The notes under the pieces: model-generated
Databases searched by the model: none
The model's input: the letters and a program-made list of their open reading frames with translations, nothing else
Told to the model about the DNA's origin: nothing
Position numbers and translations under genes: made by a program
Part shown: one piece after another, positions 9,719-20,694 of the stretch
Position numbering within the stretch: position 1 is the stretch's first letter
How the letters are laid out: each line of letters begins with the position of its first letter
Assembly: GCA_963575745.1 (NCBI GenBank)
Contig: CAUYUJ010014603.1
Coordinates: 276,037 to 340,036 of the forward strand
Direction: 5' to 3'
From: Prorocentrum cordatum
Taxonomy: Eukaryota > Sar > Dinophyceae > Prorocentrales > Prorocentraceae
DNA: 64,000 nucleotides

Positions 9719-9925
9719 CCCCCTCCCCAGAGATTCGATGCCGTGATTTTTGTTCCAGTACGGGGCCCCCGAAGTCTCGACCCATATATTCCCCAAGGCC
9801 CGTTTTTGTTCATCCTCTGAGTCCTTGGTTGGCAGCCTCGGAGTCCGGCGGGGGAGGCAGCCGACAGCTGCGGCGGAGCTCCGCCTTGAGTGTTTGTCCA
9901 CATGCTGGATCTCTGGGTCCTCTGG
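9719..9925 (+). mobile_element. family G element
   Basis: Begins CCAGAGATTCGATGCCGTG and ends CCACATGCTGGATCTCTGGG, so its ends are inverted repeats. The interior has TACGGGGCCCCCGAAGTCTC. The right part differs from other copies and includes a short GC-rich insert. It is followed by two direct repeats of CCTCCTCCAGGAGAGACGAG (near 9928 and 10000). Confidence 0.65.
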
Positions 9926-9927
9926 GC

Positions 9928-10050
9928 CTCCTCCAGGAGAGACGAGAGAGCACCCAAATTGAAGAGCGAGGGAGACATCGTCTTGCCGGCCTCCTCCAGG
10001 AGAGACGAGAGAACACCCAAAATTGAAGAGCGAGGGAGAAGTCGTCTCCC
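9928..10050 (+). repeat. direct repeat of a ~65-bp unit
   Basis: CCTCCAGGAGAGACGAGAGA then ACACCCAAA, GAAGAGCGAGGGAGA and TCGTCT occur twice in tandem. No gene is evident. Confidence 0.7.
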
Positions 10051-10401
10051 CGCGGCAGCTCAGGCCAGCGCGCACGGACCTGCTGCGCCTGCCCCCTGGC
10101 GTGCTGTGCTCGCGACGCCCGCCGGCAACTGGGGCGCCCCGTTGCCACGCCAGCTGTACCGCGATAGCCATTTGCGTGTGAGGCTTAATGTGAGTGAACC
10201 CATCTTCGATTTCGATTTCGACCTGGTCTCGCGATTCGAGGTTGGTTCTTGCTGCTGATGATATCCAGACTCAGCCACGCCCATGCTCGATCCTACCTGG
10301 ACCCGCTGACACACCGACTCCGACTCGCAATCGGAATCGCGACGACTCTTTTGTCATCGGTGTTCCCATCGGCGATCGCCGCGTCGGCTCGGAAATCGAA
10401 C

Positions 10402-10595
10402 ACTGCAAGCCCAGGGATCCGATGTCGTGATTTTTGTCGCAACGGGGTCACCGCAAGTCTCGACACATTCCTCAGAACCAATTTTTCATCCTGAATCGTT
10501 TTGTGATAGTCCCGGGGCCCTGCGAGTGCCCCTAGAGGCCGAAACTTGCAAACAAAAAAACTCCGCCTGGATTTTTTACTACGTTGGATCTCTGG
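10402..10595 (+). mobile_element. family G element
   Basis: GATCCGATGTCGTGATTTTT at the left and GTTGGATCTCTGGGG at the right. The core has GATAGTCCCGGGGCCCTGCG and GAGGCCGAAACTTGC. Confidence 0.7.
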
Positions 10596-10886
10596 GGGGC
10601 GGATCGGCATCGAATCGGAACAATTCTTCCCGACTCGGATCGGAATCGAAGCGACCCCATCGCAGGATCGGCAGCTTGGGGATCCAAAAACCGTGTGGTG
10701 ACTGACCGTGCGTGCGGTGACCTCGGAACCCCAAGAGACCTCACCGCACGGCCCGTCGCCGCATGGCCTCGGGACCCTGGAGGCCCCAGTCGAACGAGAC
10801 ATCCTCGAAGAACGACCCGAGTCCCAAACCGTGCGGTGACCCCGAATCCCGACCGACTCACCACACGGTGTGGTCACCACCCTCGG

Positions 10887-11057
10887 CGGTGGACAAACCT
10901 CCCTTCAGTAAGCCTCCCCTTAGTGGAAACGGCCTGGGTCCGAAACCGACGGACCTGGACCCGAAGAAAGGACGGGCCGCGACGCGCTCTCGCGAACCGA
11001 AAACGGCCAATTCCTGAATCGACGTGTCAGGATAGGAGGTCGATCAACCTCCGACAC
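10887..11057 (+). mobile_element. family E element
   Basis: GGTGGACAAACCTCCCTTCA, AACGGCCTGGGTCCGAAACC, GGACGGGCCGCGACGC, AATCGACGTGTCAGGATAGG and AGGTCGATCAACCTCC. Collinear with 30287-30482. The ends are imperfect inverted repeats around ACAAACCTCC / GAGGTTTGT (clearest in the second copy). Confidence 0.7.
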
Positions 11058-11245
11058 CCCGTTTGGGGGCCCCGAGCAGCGCCCCGGGCGCCCCGACCGG
11101 CCTGGACGTCCCAGGCGCCTCGGGCGGGCGTCCCCGCGGGCGGGCGTCTCCCGGGAGAGTCCCGGGCCAACGTCCCCAGGCGTCCCGGGCAAGTGTTGAG
11201 TCCGGCCTGTCGGAGGAATCTTCAAGAAGAATATTCTAAACATAG

Positions 11246-11600
11246 TATGCACTCCTCCTCCTCCTCCTCCTCCTCCTCCTCCTCTTCCTCCTTCTCCTCA
11301 TCCTCCTCCTCCTCCTCCTCCCCCTCCTCCTCCTGCCCCTCTTCATATTCCGCATGCGCCTCCTCCTCCTCCTCCTCCTCCTCCTCTCCTCCCCCCTCCC
11401 CCTCCAGCTCCCCCTCCTCCTGCTCCTCCTCTGCCCTCCTCCTCCTCCTCCTGCTCCTCCTCCTCATCCTTCCCCCCCTCCTCCTCCCTCATCCGCCTCC
11501 TCCACCCTTCCTCTTCCCCTCCCACTCCTCCTCCTCCTCCTCCTCCTCCTCCTCCTCCTCCTCCTCCTCCTCCTCCTCCTCCTCCTCCTCCGCCTCCGCC
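11246..11600 (+). repeat. (TCC)n array
   Basis: About 350 bp of CTC/TCC triplets with occasional substitutions. Open frames across it are low-complexity artefacts. Confidence 0.95.
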
Positions 11601-12109
11601 TCCTACCTCCCCCCGCTCGTTTTCATCTTCGTCGTCTTCAGGGTCGGCGGCACCGGCCGTAAGGCCTTCGCCATCTTCAAGAATAGTTTAGAAATAACAT
11701 GGGGACGATTTTTCGTGTTGCTGTTTTGACTATTCTGAACATGAGGAGGTGAAGGAGGGAGGGGGGGGGGGGGGGCAATGCGCAGGAGAGGAGGGAGGGG
11801 GACGATGCCTCACTGCGGACAGAGAAGCGGACAGCGAGTGCTCATGCACTGCCGACGCCGAGCCCTCCGAAACCCTCGAGGCAGACGGGCTGGAAATCTA
11901 GCGGTGGTAGACCGCCTCTGCTGCCAGCAGGGCGGGGTTCGGCATTGAATCACCGTCAGCGCTGACCCCACGTCTCCGAGCTCGCAGGCCGGCGGTACCA
12001 GAGGGCGCAGAGGGAGGCGGGGCAGCGGGAGTGGAAGGGTGTCGGGGGGAGGGGGTAAGGGGAGGTGTTAAGCTGGCAGGAAAGGCACCCAGACACGCTC
12101 GCGTCGTGA

Positions 12110-12270
12110 AACAATAATGACGGCAAGCCGTTGTTTCGGCCTCTGGGGGGCCCCAGCGGGCCTCGGGACCATCGAAGAACGACTCGGGATGAAACACGGG
12201 CCCTGGGGAAATGGTCGGGGCGTCCGGGGACAGCGCACCGAGAAAGTCGAGACATCGCACGGCTGGGAAG
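12110..12270 (-). mobile_element. family G element, inverted copy
   Basis: In reverse complement: TTTCTCGGTGCGCTG, CATTTCCCCAGGGCCCGTG, TTTCATCCCGAGTCGTTCTT, GATGGTCCCGAGGCCCGCTG and GGCCGAAACAACGGC, the order of other family G copies. Confidence 0.55.
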
Positions 12271-12360
12271 CGTTCCCGAGGGAAGCGGTGCGTAGACCTC
12301 GGGGCCTTCCCCAGAACCAGCTCTTCATCTACATGGTTTTTGTTGGACAGTCCCAGAACC

Positions 12361-12466
12361 TGGAGGAGGAGGAGGAGGAGGAGGAGGAGGAGGAGGAGGA
12401 GGATGGGGAGGGCCCCGAGAGCTCGAAAACAGAAAAAACAAAAAAAAAAAAAAAAAAAAAAAACTC
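12361..12466 (+). repeat. (GGA)n then poly-A
   Basis: About 40 bp of GGA triplets, then after 35 bp an A-rich tract with an uninterrupted run of about 25 A (12439-12464). The poly-A could be a retroposition tail, but I see no source gene upstream. Confidence 0.8.
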
Positions 12467-12780
12467 ATGACCCGTTTCCCTCAGGACTCCTTTCCTTCGT
12501 GGCGGTCCAAGGGGAGGTTGCACGGGGAGGGTGCCAGGAGAGGAGGGGGGCCCTGACGCCGCCCCCCCTGCCTCCCCCCCGGGCTCCTGGCGGTGCACGC
12601 AGGCAGGAAGCAGCAGAGGGCGCCAGAGAACGGCAAGAAGCGGACCCCTGGGGGGGGGGGGGGGCAGCGCGAGTGCCAACTCTGGGTCTGAGGGGGATGG
12701 GGGCCCGACCACGAGCACAGAGTCGACAATAGGGGGGGGCACATGCGAACCCTACCCCTCTACCCCCCACCATCTCTGAG

Positions 12781-12838
12781 GGGGAGGGTGGGGTTCACCG
12801 CTCGGGAGTTCCCGAGCGAAGTGAACCCCACCCTCCCC
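12781..12838. repeat. 58-bp perfect-class palindrome
   Basis: GGGGAGGGTGGGGTTCAC ... GCTCGGGA faces TCCCGAGC ... GTGAACCCCACCCTCCCC. The arms are about 27 bp with one or two mismatches and almost no loop. It lies just left of a family D element and may be a terminal remnant of an unlisted element. Confidence 0.85.
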
Positions 12839-12884
12839 AAAAAGGGAACCACCTTTTTGTCCCTCTGCGGGAGGGCCATCGGGA

Positions 12885-13280
12885 GGTGAGCGTTTCTTAT
12901 ATTCGGCGTTTCGACATTGGGCGGAAGCGGGATGGGGAGAGGGGGATCTGGCTCCGGACCTCGGCTTAGTGCGACTGTTTGGAACAGTGTGTCCTCTGGG
13001 GGAGGGACTCCACCTGCTCGAAACAGGCGCCAAAAACAGCCAAGATATACTCCATAGGAATCCCCAGGACCCCGGAGGAATCCGGGGGAATCCTTAGGAA
13101 TCCACAGGGAATCCCTAGGGAATCCCTCGGGAGTCCCTAGGGAATCCCTCGGGAATCCCTAAGGAATCCCTGGGGAATCCCCAGGGAACCCTTCGGAATC
13201 CCTCGGGAATCCTCTGCTCTCCCTGGGGGGGGGGTTTGGGGGGGCCGCGCCGATCGGCAAAACAGTGAAAGAAGAAGGAT
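12885..13280. mobile_element. family D element with satellite insertion
   Basis: GGCGTTTCGACATTGGGCGG, TCTGGCTCCGGACCTCGGC, ACTCCACCTGCTCGAAACAG and CCAAGATATACTCC, then about 165 bp of a GGAATCCC-type satellite (13055-13225), then GCCGCGCCGATCGGCAAAAC. The satellite splits the element before its right end. Confidence 0.65.
13055..13225 (+). repeat. GGAATCCCTAGG-type satellite
   Basis: Repeats of a 9-11 bp unit such as GGGAATCCCTC, palindromic in part. It interrupts a family D element. Confidence 0.85.
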
Positions 13281-13416
13281 CACGAGAAGGCGGGACGGCA
13301 CGCGGAGTTCGCTCGCCTGCGTCGCTGAGGTCCACCACGGCCTCTGCCGGCGGAGCACCTGGCAGGGCGCCGAGCTGGCCCCGACCGGCGCCGTAGCCAT
13401 CATGATCGATCGTCAT

Positions 13417-13860
13417 CTTCCTCCTCCTCCTCCTCCTCCTCCTCCTCCTCCTCCTCCTCCTCCTCCCCCTCTGATCATGATCATAATGATCATCATCATC
13501 AGCAGCATCATCATCAGCATCATCAGCATCATCATCAGCATCATCAGCATCATCAGCATCAGTATCAACATCATCATGATCATGATCCCCATCATCATCA
13601 CCATCATCAATCAGCAGCATCGTCATCACCATCCCATCCACATCTAAGCCACCATCATCACCACCTCCACCATCATCACCATCAGCCGCGACAGCATCGT
13701 CGTCATCATCGAGATCATTGCCATCACCATCACATCACTATCACAACATCATCACATAATCATCACCACCATCACCATCAACGCCACCACCATCGCCACC
13801 ACCACAATCACCACATCCTCATCCTCATCATCAGCAACATGCTCATCACAATTTTCATCT
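13417..13860 (+). repeat. (TCC)n followed by (CAT/ATC)n array
   Basis: About 50 bp of TCC, then about 380 bp of CATCAT/ATCACC triplets, with a change of phase at 13480. Non-coding in my judgement. Confidence 0.95.
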
Positions 13861-14099
13861 TGGTTATTCTTAAGCCTGCCCAGGGCCTCTTTATCGTTTG
13901 AACTCGGCATGTTGGCATCATCTCACTGTTAGCCTTTTTGAGGCCCCACACAAGAAACTAGAGCGCTAACAAAACAACGACTCACTGCTTTGCGCTGGTT
14001 CGCTGCGATTTTTGTTTCCGGCACTCTCGGTCCGACTGCTCGGGATCGTCCTCGGAGCCTCTCCGTCGGGCCTCCCGGCCCGATGGCCGATTGCCCCTC

Positions 14100-14372
14100 T
14101 TGGGGCCATGCGAGCGTTTCTTGATTCGGCGTTTCGACATTGGGCGGAAGGGGGGGGGGGGGGGGGACGGGGGGGGGGGGGACGGGGGGGGGTTCTGGCT
14201 CCAGACCTCTGCTCAACGCGTCTGTTTGCACCAGTGCGCCCCAGGGGGGAGAGACTCCACCTGCTCGAAGCAGGCGCAAAAGAGCAGCCAAGATCTACTC
14301 CATGGCGGGCGGGGGGTGAGGGGCTTTTGGCGGCCCGCGCCGATCGGAAAAGCAATGAATAAGAAAACGATC
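14100..14372. mobile_element. family D element, most complete copy
   Basis: GCGTTTCTTGATTCGGCG begins it and GCAATGAATAAGAAAACG ends it, an imperfect TIR (CGTTTTCTTATTCATTG in reverse). The core has TCTGGCTCCAGACCTCTGCT, CTGCTCGAAGCAGGCGC and GATCTACTCCATGG. Length about 270 bp. No coding capacity. Confidence 0.75.
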
Positions 14373-14759
14373 ACCATCGGGCCTCTGGGCCTTTTTCGGG
14401 CCTGTGTTAGACTAGTATCAGGGCGCTGTTTATTTTGTGCATGTATAGCTCTGCGAGGGAGAACGGCGGCAGAAGCAAAAAATGATAGTGAAGACAGCAG
14501 GGAAGACAAGGAACAGCATGGGCCTGAAATCAAAAAACGCTAAATAATGATGATCCGTCGCGACGGATCAAACAAAACTATACAACAGCGGCGCCAAAAC
14601 GATAAACAACCGTCGCGCAGTTTCAGCGTTTTTAGCTTGTCAAGAGATCACCCACATCCGCATCCGTATCCTCCTCACCATTACCAACAATCATCCCAAC
14701 CAATATCCCACCATTAAGGTTGACACCATCAAATTCATCTTACTTAGCAGCAACATGTG

Positions 14760-14960
14760 CAACAAACTACGTCTCCTCCTCCTCATCCTCCTCATCCTCC
14801 TCATCATCATACTCATCAGCATGAGCAGCATCATGCCCATCATGATTATCATCATCATCAAAAGCATCAGCATCAGCATCATCTTTAGAGTCAGCATAAG
14901 CATCATCATCTTCAGCATCATACACGGATTGCTCTCCATCCTCATCACCACCACCATCAT
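14760..14960 (+). repeat. (CAT/CTC) degenerate array
   Basis: CTCCTCATC and CATCAGCATC triplets, strongly degenerate. No gene. Confidence 0.85.
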
Positions 14961-15059
14961 CATCGCAATCGTCGCCGCCGTAACAATTTCAACCAACAAC
15001 AACTTATCCCTGCCAACGTGGCGCAACCCTCCTGCCAAGAGTCATTGCTACATCCGCGA

Positions 15060-15175
15060 TCATTGTTCTGGACATAAACAGGACTTAAACGCAATTCTGG
15101 ACATGAATGCAATTCTGGACATGAACGCAATTATGAGCTTTTAGTGGAGGGGACCCAGCAATTCTGGACATGAAC
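15060..15175 (+). repeat. CAATTCTGGACATGAACG tandem repeats
   Basis: The 18-bp unit GCAATTCTGGACATGAAT occurs about four times (15090-15175) with small changes. An 18-bp period would preserve a frame, but no convincing flanking coding sequence is seen. Confidence 0.7.
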
Positions 15176-15219
15176 GTGTCCCTCGCAGCCGAAATCCTGA
15201 CGCATAATACCTTGCAGCA

Positions 15220-16093
15220 TTACATTGTGAGCAAAATCTGGCTCGATTGCGATGGATTGCTTCCCTCCTGATTCCCGATCTTTCTCTTCCTGTTCATGAC
15301 CCTTGCCCCCCACCGCAACCACCCCCTTTTCGTCGCATCCCCCTCCTCTACACTTCCGTGATCTCCCTCTTGCCTGCGGAAGGCGTGCTTCTTGCCGCCC
15401 AGCTCTTCGGGCTCCACCCCCTCGTCTCTTGCACGAACTGCCTTCGAGCCGTTCGATATGCTGGTGCCGGCTTCGGTGAAGCGGTCACATTGTTAGAGGG
15501 CAAAGAACGGCACAAGCATAAACTTCCTCGGAGGTCCGCAGCGCGCCGGGGGTCGCTGCAGGCGCCGCCACCGGGGGCCCACCGGCCACCCGAGAAATCC
15601 ATGCAGACTTCGGAAGACTTACGTTTGTTCATTCTGTGTTCCTTTGTCCACGTGTCTTCTCGCAGGACCGCGGCGGCGGGGCAGGGGCAGCGTCTGGCGC
15701 AGCGTCTCCTCTCATGCAGGTCTCGCCCAGGGGAGCGGCGCTGCTCGGGAGTCGCAGGCCGCCTCTGCTCGAACGCCCAGCGCAGAGCCAGAGGCGGAGG
15801 AAAGAGGAGCGGAGGGCAGTGCTGAGGGCTTCATGAGACCGTCGGTACGATCGCCATGTAGGTCCTCTCCCCGATGCCCTCCCGTTGCTCCTTCGTGCGG
15901 GGAGGGGGGGGGGAGCCACAACGGAGGATGCGGCCATCGAGCGTTCGAGCGAAAGGGACGACGGGTGGGGCGCGGTGGGTGTGACTTTGGCCACCGAGCT
16001 TCGTGGGTCCCGCCTGGCGGTGCGCGAGGTGCGGATTGCATTCGCGCCCTCGCACCGCCGACCTGGAGCAGGGCTGATCCGCCGCCGCGTCAC
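15220..16093 (-). CDS. unrecognised protein, two exons around a family T element
   Basis: Exons on the minus strand are about 16093-15649 and 15485-15220 (stop at 15220). The first ends ...GETCMRGDAAP...SCEKTR and the second starts DRFTEAGTSISNGSKAVRAR, then GVEPEELGGKKHAF and WLRWGARVMNRKRKIG. The two halves together are 711 nt, an exact multiple of three, only when the family T element 15489-15648 and one flanking GTG/CAC are removed. The second exon is charged and hydrophilic. I see no domain. The region upstream of about 15900 is Arg/Pro-rich with several open frames, and no ATG can be chosen. An alternative frame in exon 2 is possible but less protein-like. Confidence 0.5.
15489..15648. 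mobile_element. family T element interrupting a reading frame
   Basis: 160 bp. Plus strand: AGGGCAAAGAACGGCACAAG, CATAAACTTCCTCGGAGGTC ... GACTTCGGAAGACTTACG, TTTGTTCATTCTGTGTTCC. The ends are inverted repeats and the direct repeat CAC flanks it (15486-15488, 15649-15651). Excision joins CGT G|AC CGC on the minus strand (Thr-Arg-Asp-Arg). No GT-AG junction is possible within the direct repeat. Confidence 0.65.
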
Positions 16094-16100
16094 ACGTAGG

Positions 16101-16382
16101 CACGAGATAGAATGTCCTCAGGTCGATCGCTGTATCAAGTCTGGGGACAACTTCAGCAATCGAGTCTGTTTATCAAACCCGGTGTCCAATCGGACTCTCT
16201 GTGTAAGAGCCCCAGGAACCAAACTCGCTGAATGTCTGAGCATTTCTTCTCGCTGCGTGAATTTTCTGGAGGCTTTAGGGGCGCGGCTGGAAACCCACAC
16301 TTCGCGCGAATCGCCCTGCGATGGTTCAAGGATCGTGCTCCCCTGGGGCCTCTTGGGCCATCTTGGGCCCCCCGTGGGCTAG
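16101..16382. CDS. possible exon, strand unresolved
   Basis: On the plus strand a frame rich in Cys (ECPQVDRCIKSGDNF; RVCLSNPVSNRTLCVRAPG; AECLSISSRCVNFLEALG) runs through. On the minus strand the same interval reads FTQREEMLRHSASLVPGALT and KQTRLLKLSPDLIQRST. Base composition is unlike the flanking satellites, which argues for a gene fragment, but I cannot decide the strand and recognise neither product. Confidence 0.25.
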
Positions 16383-16499
16383 CTCAACGAGGTAAACACC
16401 AAACGACATATATGATGTCTAGTTGATATGCGTCTTGCTCGCAAACTCGATATCCGGGGCATCCCAAACGCGCTAATTGGACCTGACTCACTAGAGCCC

Positions 16500-16765
16500 C
16501 AGGACTATCCCAAAAGGCCCTTGGGGCTTTCAACAAGGGGGGAAAGTCGAACTGTCACTCGGAGCCCCCCTTCCCAAGGGGACCCCCAAAACAGCCAGTG
16601 AATTCCGAGGGCGTGCCCAAGAGGCCCCGTGCTGCGGCCCCCCACAAGACCTCGGAGGGCCCCAGCGCGCCCCCAGGAGGCCCTACACAGACCCGCAAGA
16701 GACCACGCAAGAGGCATCTAAGAAGCCTCTCGTCCACGACCCACGCACGGTGGCAGGATGGGTGG
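16500..16765 (+). repeat. CCAAGAGGCCCC satellite with conserved 3' module
   Basis: Degenerate AAGAGGCCCCC units end in ACCCACGCACGGTGGCAGGA then TGGGTGGAAG. Nearly the same terminal module closes the satellites at 62510-62550 and 63430-63480 (ACCCAGGCACGGTGGCGGGA). Confidence 0.6.
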
Positions 16766-17001
16766 AAGACCGCCGGACGCATGAGGCGCGAGGCGCGACC
16801 TTTTTTTTTACACGGGGTGCACCTTCCAGCGCGGGGTTGACAGCGTTCTACGATGCGCGACTGCCCTCGCCCCCCCTGCGTTGGTGACCCACGCGACGAT
16901 GGACGTGATCAAATGCTCGGGCAGCGTGCCCCAGGGTGACGGCCGCGCGAGAGACAGGACTGGCTCCGCGGGCGGCAGGCCAAGCCCGAGGGGGTAAGGA
17001 G

Positions 17002-17052
17002 GGGGACAGAAACGGCCAGACAGGCGGCCTGTCTGGCCGCTTCTGTCCCCCA
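17002..17052. repeat. 51-bp palindrome
   Basis: GGGGGACAGAAACGGCCAG ACAGGC faces GCCTGT CTGGCCGCTTCTGTCCCCC. The arms are 25 bp with one mismatch and no loop. Confidence 0.9.
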
Positions 17053-17478
17053 TACCAAGTTGGGGATGCCTGCGCGATACCAAATCTCAAGATGAGGAAA
17101 CCTGCGCGATGCCAATTCTGGTGTTGGGGGGACTCTCGGGGTCGGGTTGTGCGCATTCCACGGCCATACCAGACAGGCCCCCCCATATGGAAATCGAACG
17201 AGGCTGGCCAGCGCGAGCCTCAGAACAGGAAGCGCTTGAGCTGAGGATGTGCGAGCTGCGCGGCGCAAAGTTATGTGGCGCAAGTCGTGCGGCGCAGGAT
17301 GTGGCGCAACGTTTGCTTCGCTCTCCCCACGAACTCCCCATCTGATGTTCGAGAGCAGAGGGCAGGCTCCCGCGGGAGCCAAAGCAGGTGCCACGTTCGC
17401 TGGCCCTTTTCGCGCACCAGACTGAAGCGACGCTCCCCCTGTTGGGGCTGACGGCCGCAAGGCTAACAGGCCGCCTGC

Positions 17479-18466
17479 TCAGCCTTTGACGTCCTCCACG
17501 AAGTCCCCGAAGGCCATCGCCACTTCCTTGGGCCTGCCTTTGGTCTTGCTTCCCCACACCTCGGCGTCGAAGCGGATGACCGCGGCCGCCAAACCCCGAG
17601 CTGTGCACTCGGCCAACGCGCCCAACCACAGGGCCCGCCACCCGCACCCTCGCGCCCACCGGGGGCGGCCCCGCGGCATTGCCATATCGCTCTGCCGGCT
17701 GGGGGCACCGAGGGCGTCTCGACCAGCTCCGCCGCGGCCGCTCCGCCCGCCGCCTCGGCGACCCCCCCACCACCGCCGAGCGAAACTCCAAGCGACTCAT
17801 GAATGGGGACCCGCGCCCAAGCAACCGCTCCACCAACACCACGAACCAGCTCCGCCGCCGCCGCGGGCTCCCGCTTCCGATTCCGCAGCGCACGGCGCGT
17901 CACGGCGTCCGCCCACTCGTCGGATTCGAAATCCGACATGCCCCCGTCTGGCGCCTCGGGCGCCGCACCAGCCGTCGGCACGAGCACCAGTCCCGCGCGC
18001 ACGACTTCGGCAGTCCCAGCAGCGCCAGCCGCCGCAGCGGCAGGGGAGCCCTCCACCGCCTCGCCGAACACCTCGTCGCTCATGTTGTCGTCATCGCCTG
18101 GCCTTCTAGCGTCAGCATCCGCCGCGCGATGAAGCCGACGGTCATCACCTGCAGTTCCAGCCTCCGCACGGCCAGCCCGACGCGCCTCTGCAAGACGCTA
18201 GCAGCGGCGCCTGCGCCGCTGCGCCTTAGCCTCCGCGTCGGCTCCAAGATTTCGAACACGAGCTTCCCGGCCAGCCTCTGCAGCTCCAGCGCCCGCAGGC
18301 GGCACCGGCCGCGGCGCCGCAGCATGCCATGCTGCAGACACTGCGGTTCGCGCCACCGCGGCCACCGCGCGCCGCGGCGCCTTGGCCTCCACCGCCGCAC
18401 GAACTGCGGTCGCCACGAATGCGGCCCCGTCCACGCCAGCCATCGCTCCTGTAGCATCGCGCGCAC
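17479..18466 (-). CDS. unrecognised protein-coding region, frame shifts between two segments
   Basis: Two well-formed segments lie on the minus strand. The first (about 18130-17700) reads DNMSDEVFGEAVEGS, VVRAGLVLVPTAGAAPEAPD, MSDFESDEWADAVTRRALRN and KREPAAAAELVRG. The second (about 17685-17479, ending in a stop) reads WLGALAECTARGLAAAVIRF, DAEVWGSKTKGRPKEVAMAF and GDFVEDVKG. They are in different frames, so a short intron, a sequence error or a frameshift separates them near 17690. An upstream Ala-rich frame (18466-18130) may be the N-terminal part. I do not recognise the family; a transposon-encoded protein is one possibility. A methionine at 18083 begins MSDEVFG. Confidence 0.5.
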
Positions 18467-18529
18467 CAGCCATCAGGCGGAGGCGGACGGCCGAGGCGAA
18501 GGCATGCTATCGCTTGGACCACATGATGA

Positions 18530-19000
18530 AAATGTGGTGCAAGCTATGCAAGCTATGCGGCGCAAAATGTATGATGTAGATGATGCGGTGTAAGCTATGG
18601 GGTGTAATATTTTACGGGGCGCTACAGGTGCTGTATGCGAAGGAAAACTACACTACGCAGTGCAACGTGTGGGGTGCAACTTCTGTGGTGTGAGCTGCGC
18701 GGTGTAAGCAGTACGGTGTGAGCTATACCGTGAGCGACATGTGGGGCAAACTGTTAGGTGAGAGCTGCGCGGTGTAAGCTATGCATTGCAATATGCCGTC
18801 TGCAATACAAATATGTACACACAGATGGTGTGAGCTATGATGTGCCCGCGTGCACGAAGCGATGTAATCTTTGCACGGTACGAAGCGGATGGCCACGCTG
18901 CGCCCGCGTGCGTTGAGCGATGTATTGTTTGCAGGGTGCGAGGCGGGAGCTGCGTGGCACAAGCCGCGCGGTGCCACTCTGTGGTGGAAGCTCCGTGGAA
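18530..19000 (+). repeat. degenerate TGTGGTGCAAGCTA-type repeat
   Basis: Variants of a 10-14 bp unit (GTGGTGCAAGCTATG, GCGGTGTAAGCTATG, GTGGTGTGAGCTGCG) recur irregularly. The same unit type appears at 57070-57120, 58450-58535, 59850-59880 and 61220-61335. No gene is supported. Confidence 0.65.
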
Positions 19001-19129
19001 AGATGTATGTGGAATCTATGTTTGGGCTCCACGCTCTGTCCGCCACGTTTAGCAAGGCATCCTACGGCGGGGGGAGAGAGCCTGCAGGCGGACAAAAAGG
19101 TCCGCCACGGCGCGCACCAGGCGTGATAC

Positions 19130-19420
19130 CTGCACGCTGCGCGGCGCGGGCTGTGTGCTGCAGGCTGCTCGGCCGCCCCGCGCACGCTGGCGCCCACGAG
19201 GCGCCCCGCTCCACCGGGCCACGGCCGGGCACGGAGCAACGCCCCGCCGCGGCGCCCGCTCGGCGCAGGCGGCCGCCCGCGGGGCGCCCGGGCGCCCACG
19301 GGCGAGCACCGGGCGAGCACCTCGCCACGCCCACCCAGCGCGCACGAGGCGCTCACCAGGCGCCGACGGGCGGGCACCGGGCGAAGCCTCGCCTCAGCGT
19401 GCAGCTCAGCCGGCTCAAGA
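19130..19420 (+). other. GC-rich stretch, coding status unclear
   Basis: GC above 75% with GGCGCCCA/GGCGAGCACC near-repeats. Frames are open on both strands with Ala/Arg/Pro bias. I cannot support a gene. Confidence 0.3.
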
Positions 19421-20694
19421 GCTCCAAGAGTGCAGGCACTGCCTGGGGAGGGGTAGCCGATCGATCTGCCTCGTGCCTCCGCCCGTCCACCATCCTCCTC
19501 CTCCTCTGCTTGTCGCCCCCCCTTCACGGAGGGGGAGGGAAGGGAACGAGGTGGATCTGTAGATGCCCCTCTGCGAAACCAGGCCGATCTCACAACGAAA
19601 AAGAAGCGATTCTGGGGACATCTGGGGCCGAAGTTCGTCGCGCGTTCGGTCTGCCGCGGCCCTTCCCTGGCCCTGGGACCGCCACGCAGCATCTCAAAAC
19701 GAGAGGCTGGTCCCCGGGAAGGCTACCGGGGCCCAAGGCCCGCTTCCCACAAGACCTCCTGCCCTCCTGCGACGCAGGGGGAAAACCAAACAACGAGACC
19801 GGCCAACCACGACCTGCAGAATGATCTCGCGGCGGCTTGGCACGGAAGGGCCCGCCTGACTGCTCGTGGACTCCCCCCCGACGACCGCCGACCACGGTTG
19901 ACGGCCATGGTTGACGCGACCACGGTCGACGGCGCGCACAAGGGGGGTACGGGGAGGGAGGAAGGCTTCTTAGAAGAAAACTGCTTCTTAGAAGGCGCCG
20001 GTCTTGCATCTGCAGGTAAGGCCCTTCCCTTCGAAGAAACATGGGTGCTTCTAAGAAGCCTCCCCCCCTCTCCCTACCCCCATCTGCACGTGGCCGACAA
20101 GGGCCAGAGTTCGCGCGTGCCCCGCGCCACCTCTTGCCTTGCCCCGGGTCCCAAGCGTCGTGGAGTCGGTGCTCCCGTCGCCCACCACCAGCATGCTCCC
20201 CTGGGAGGATCCGGCAGGAGCCGCGCTTGCCAGGGAGAGGCGGGCGTGGGAGTGGGATAAGGGGGAGGCAGGCAATCCGTTCCCTTCCGCCTCCTCTCGG
20301 TCCTCGTCTTCGTCTTTCTCGTCCTCGTCGCCGCCCTCGTCCCCCCCTGCGTTCCAACGGGCACGGCACAGCGAACGCTGGGGAGGGGGATCTCCGACAG
20401 CCACCGTAGAAGAGGCTGCGAGCGGCAGCTCTCCAGAGGCTCGGGGGTCGGGGGCGCGCAAGCATGGATGCGCGATCCATGGATTTGGCGCGCGGTCGCC
20501 AAATCCATGGATCGGGGGAGGTGCCCTCCCCAAGATGCGGCCGGTGCCGCCCCGTTCGGCGGCGGAAGCCCGCGCTCTCCCGTGGCAACGGGGCCCGTCG
20601 CTCATCCACGCCCCCTGAATAATCCATGCTTGCGATCGCCTGATTGGGGGGGGGCACGCGCGGGGGTGGCCCGCGTTCTTCTCCGCCTCCCGGC

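Noticed and set aside
12439-12466. Poly-A run as the tail of a processed pseudogene
   Set aside because: The sequence upstream is a GGA array and a family G element, with no coding remnant and no target duplication that I could find.
19155-19562. GC-rich open frames at 19.1-19.5 kb as a gene
   Set aside because: All frames are open on both strands with Ala/Arg/Pro bias and near-repeats. No frame stands out.
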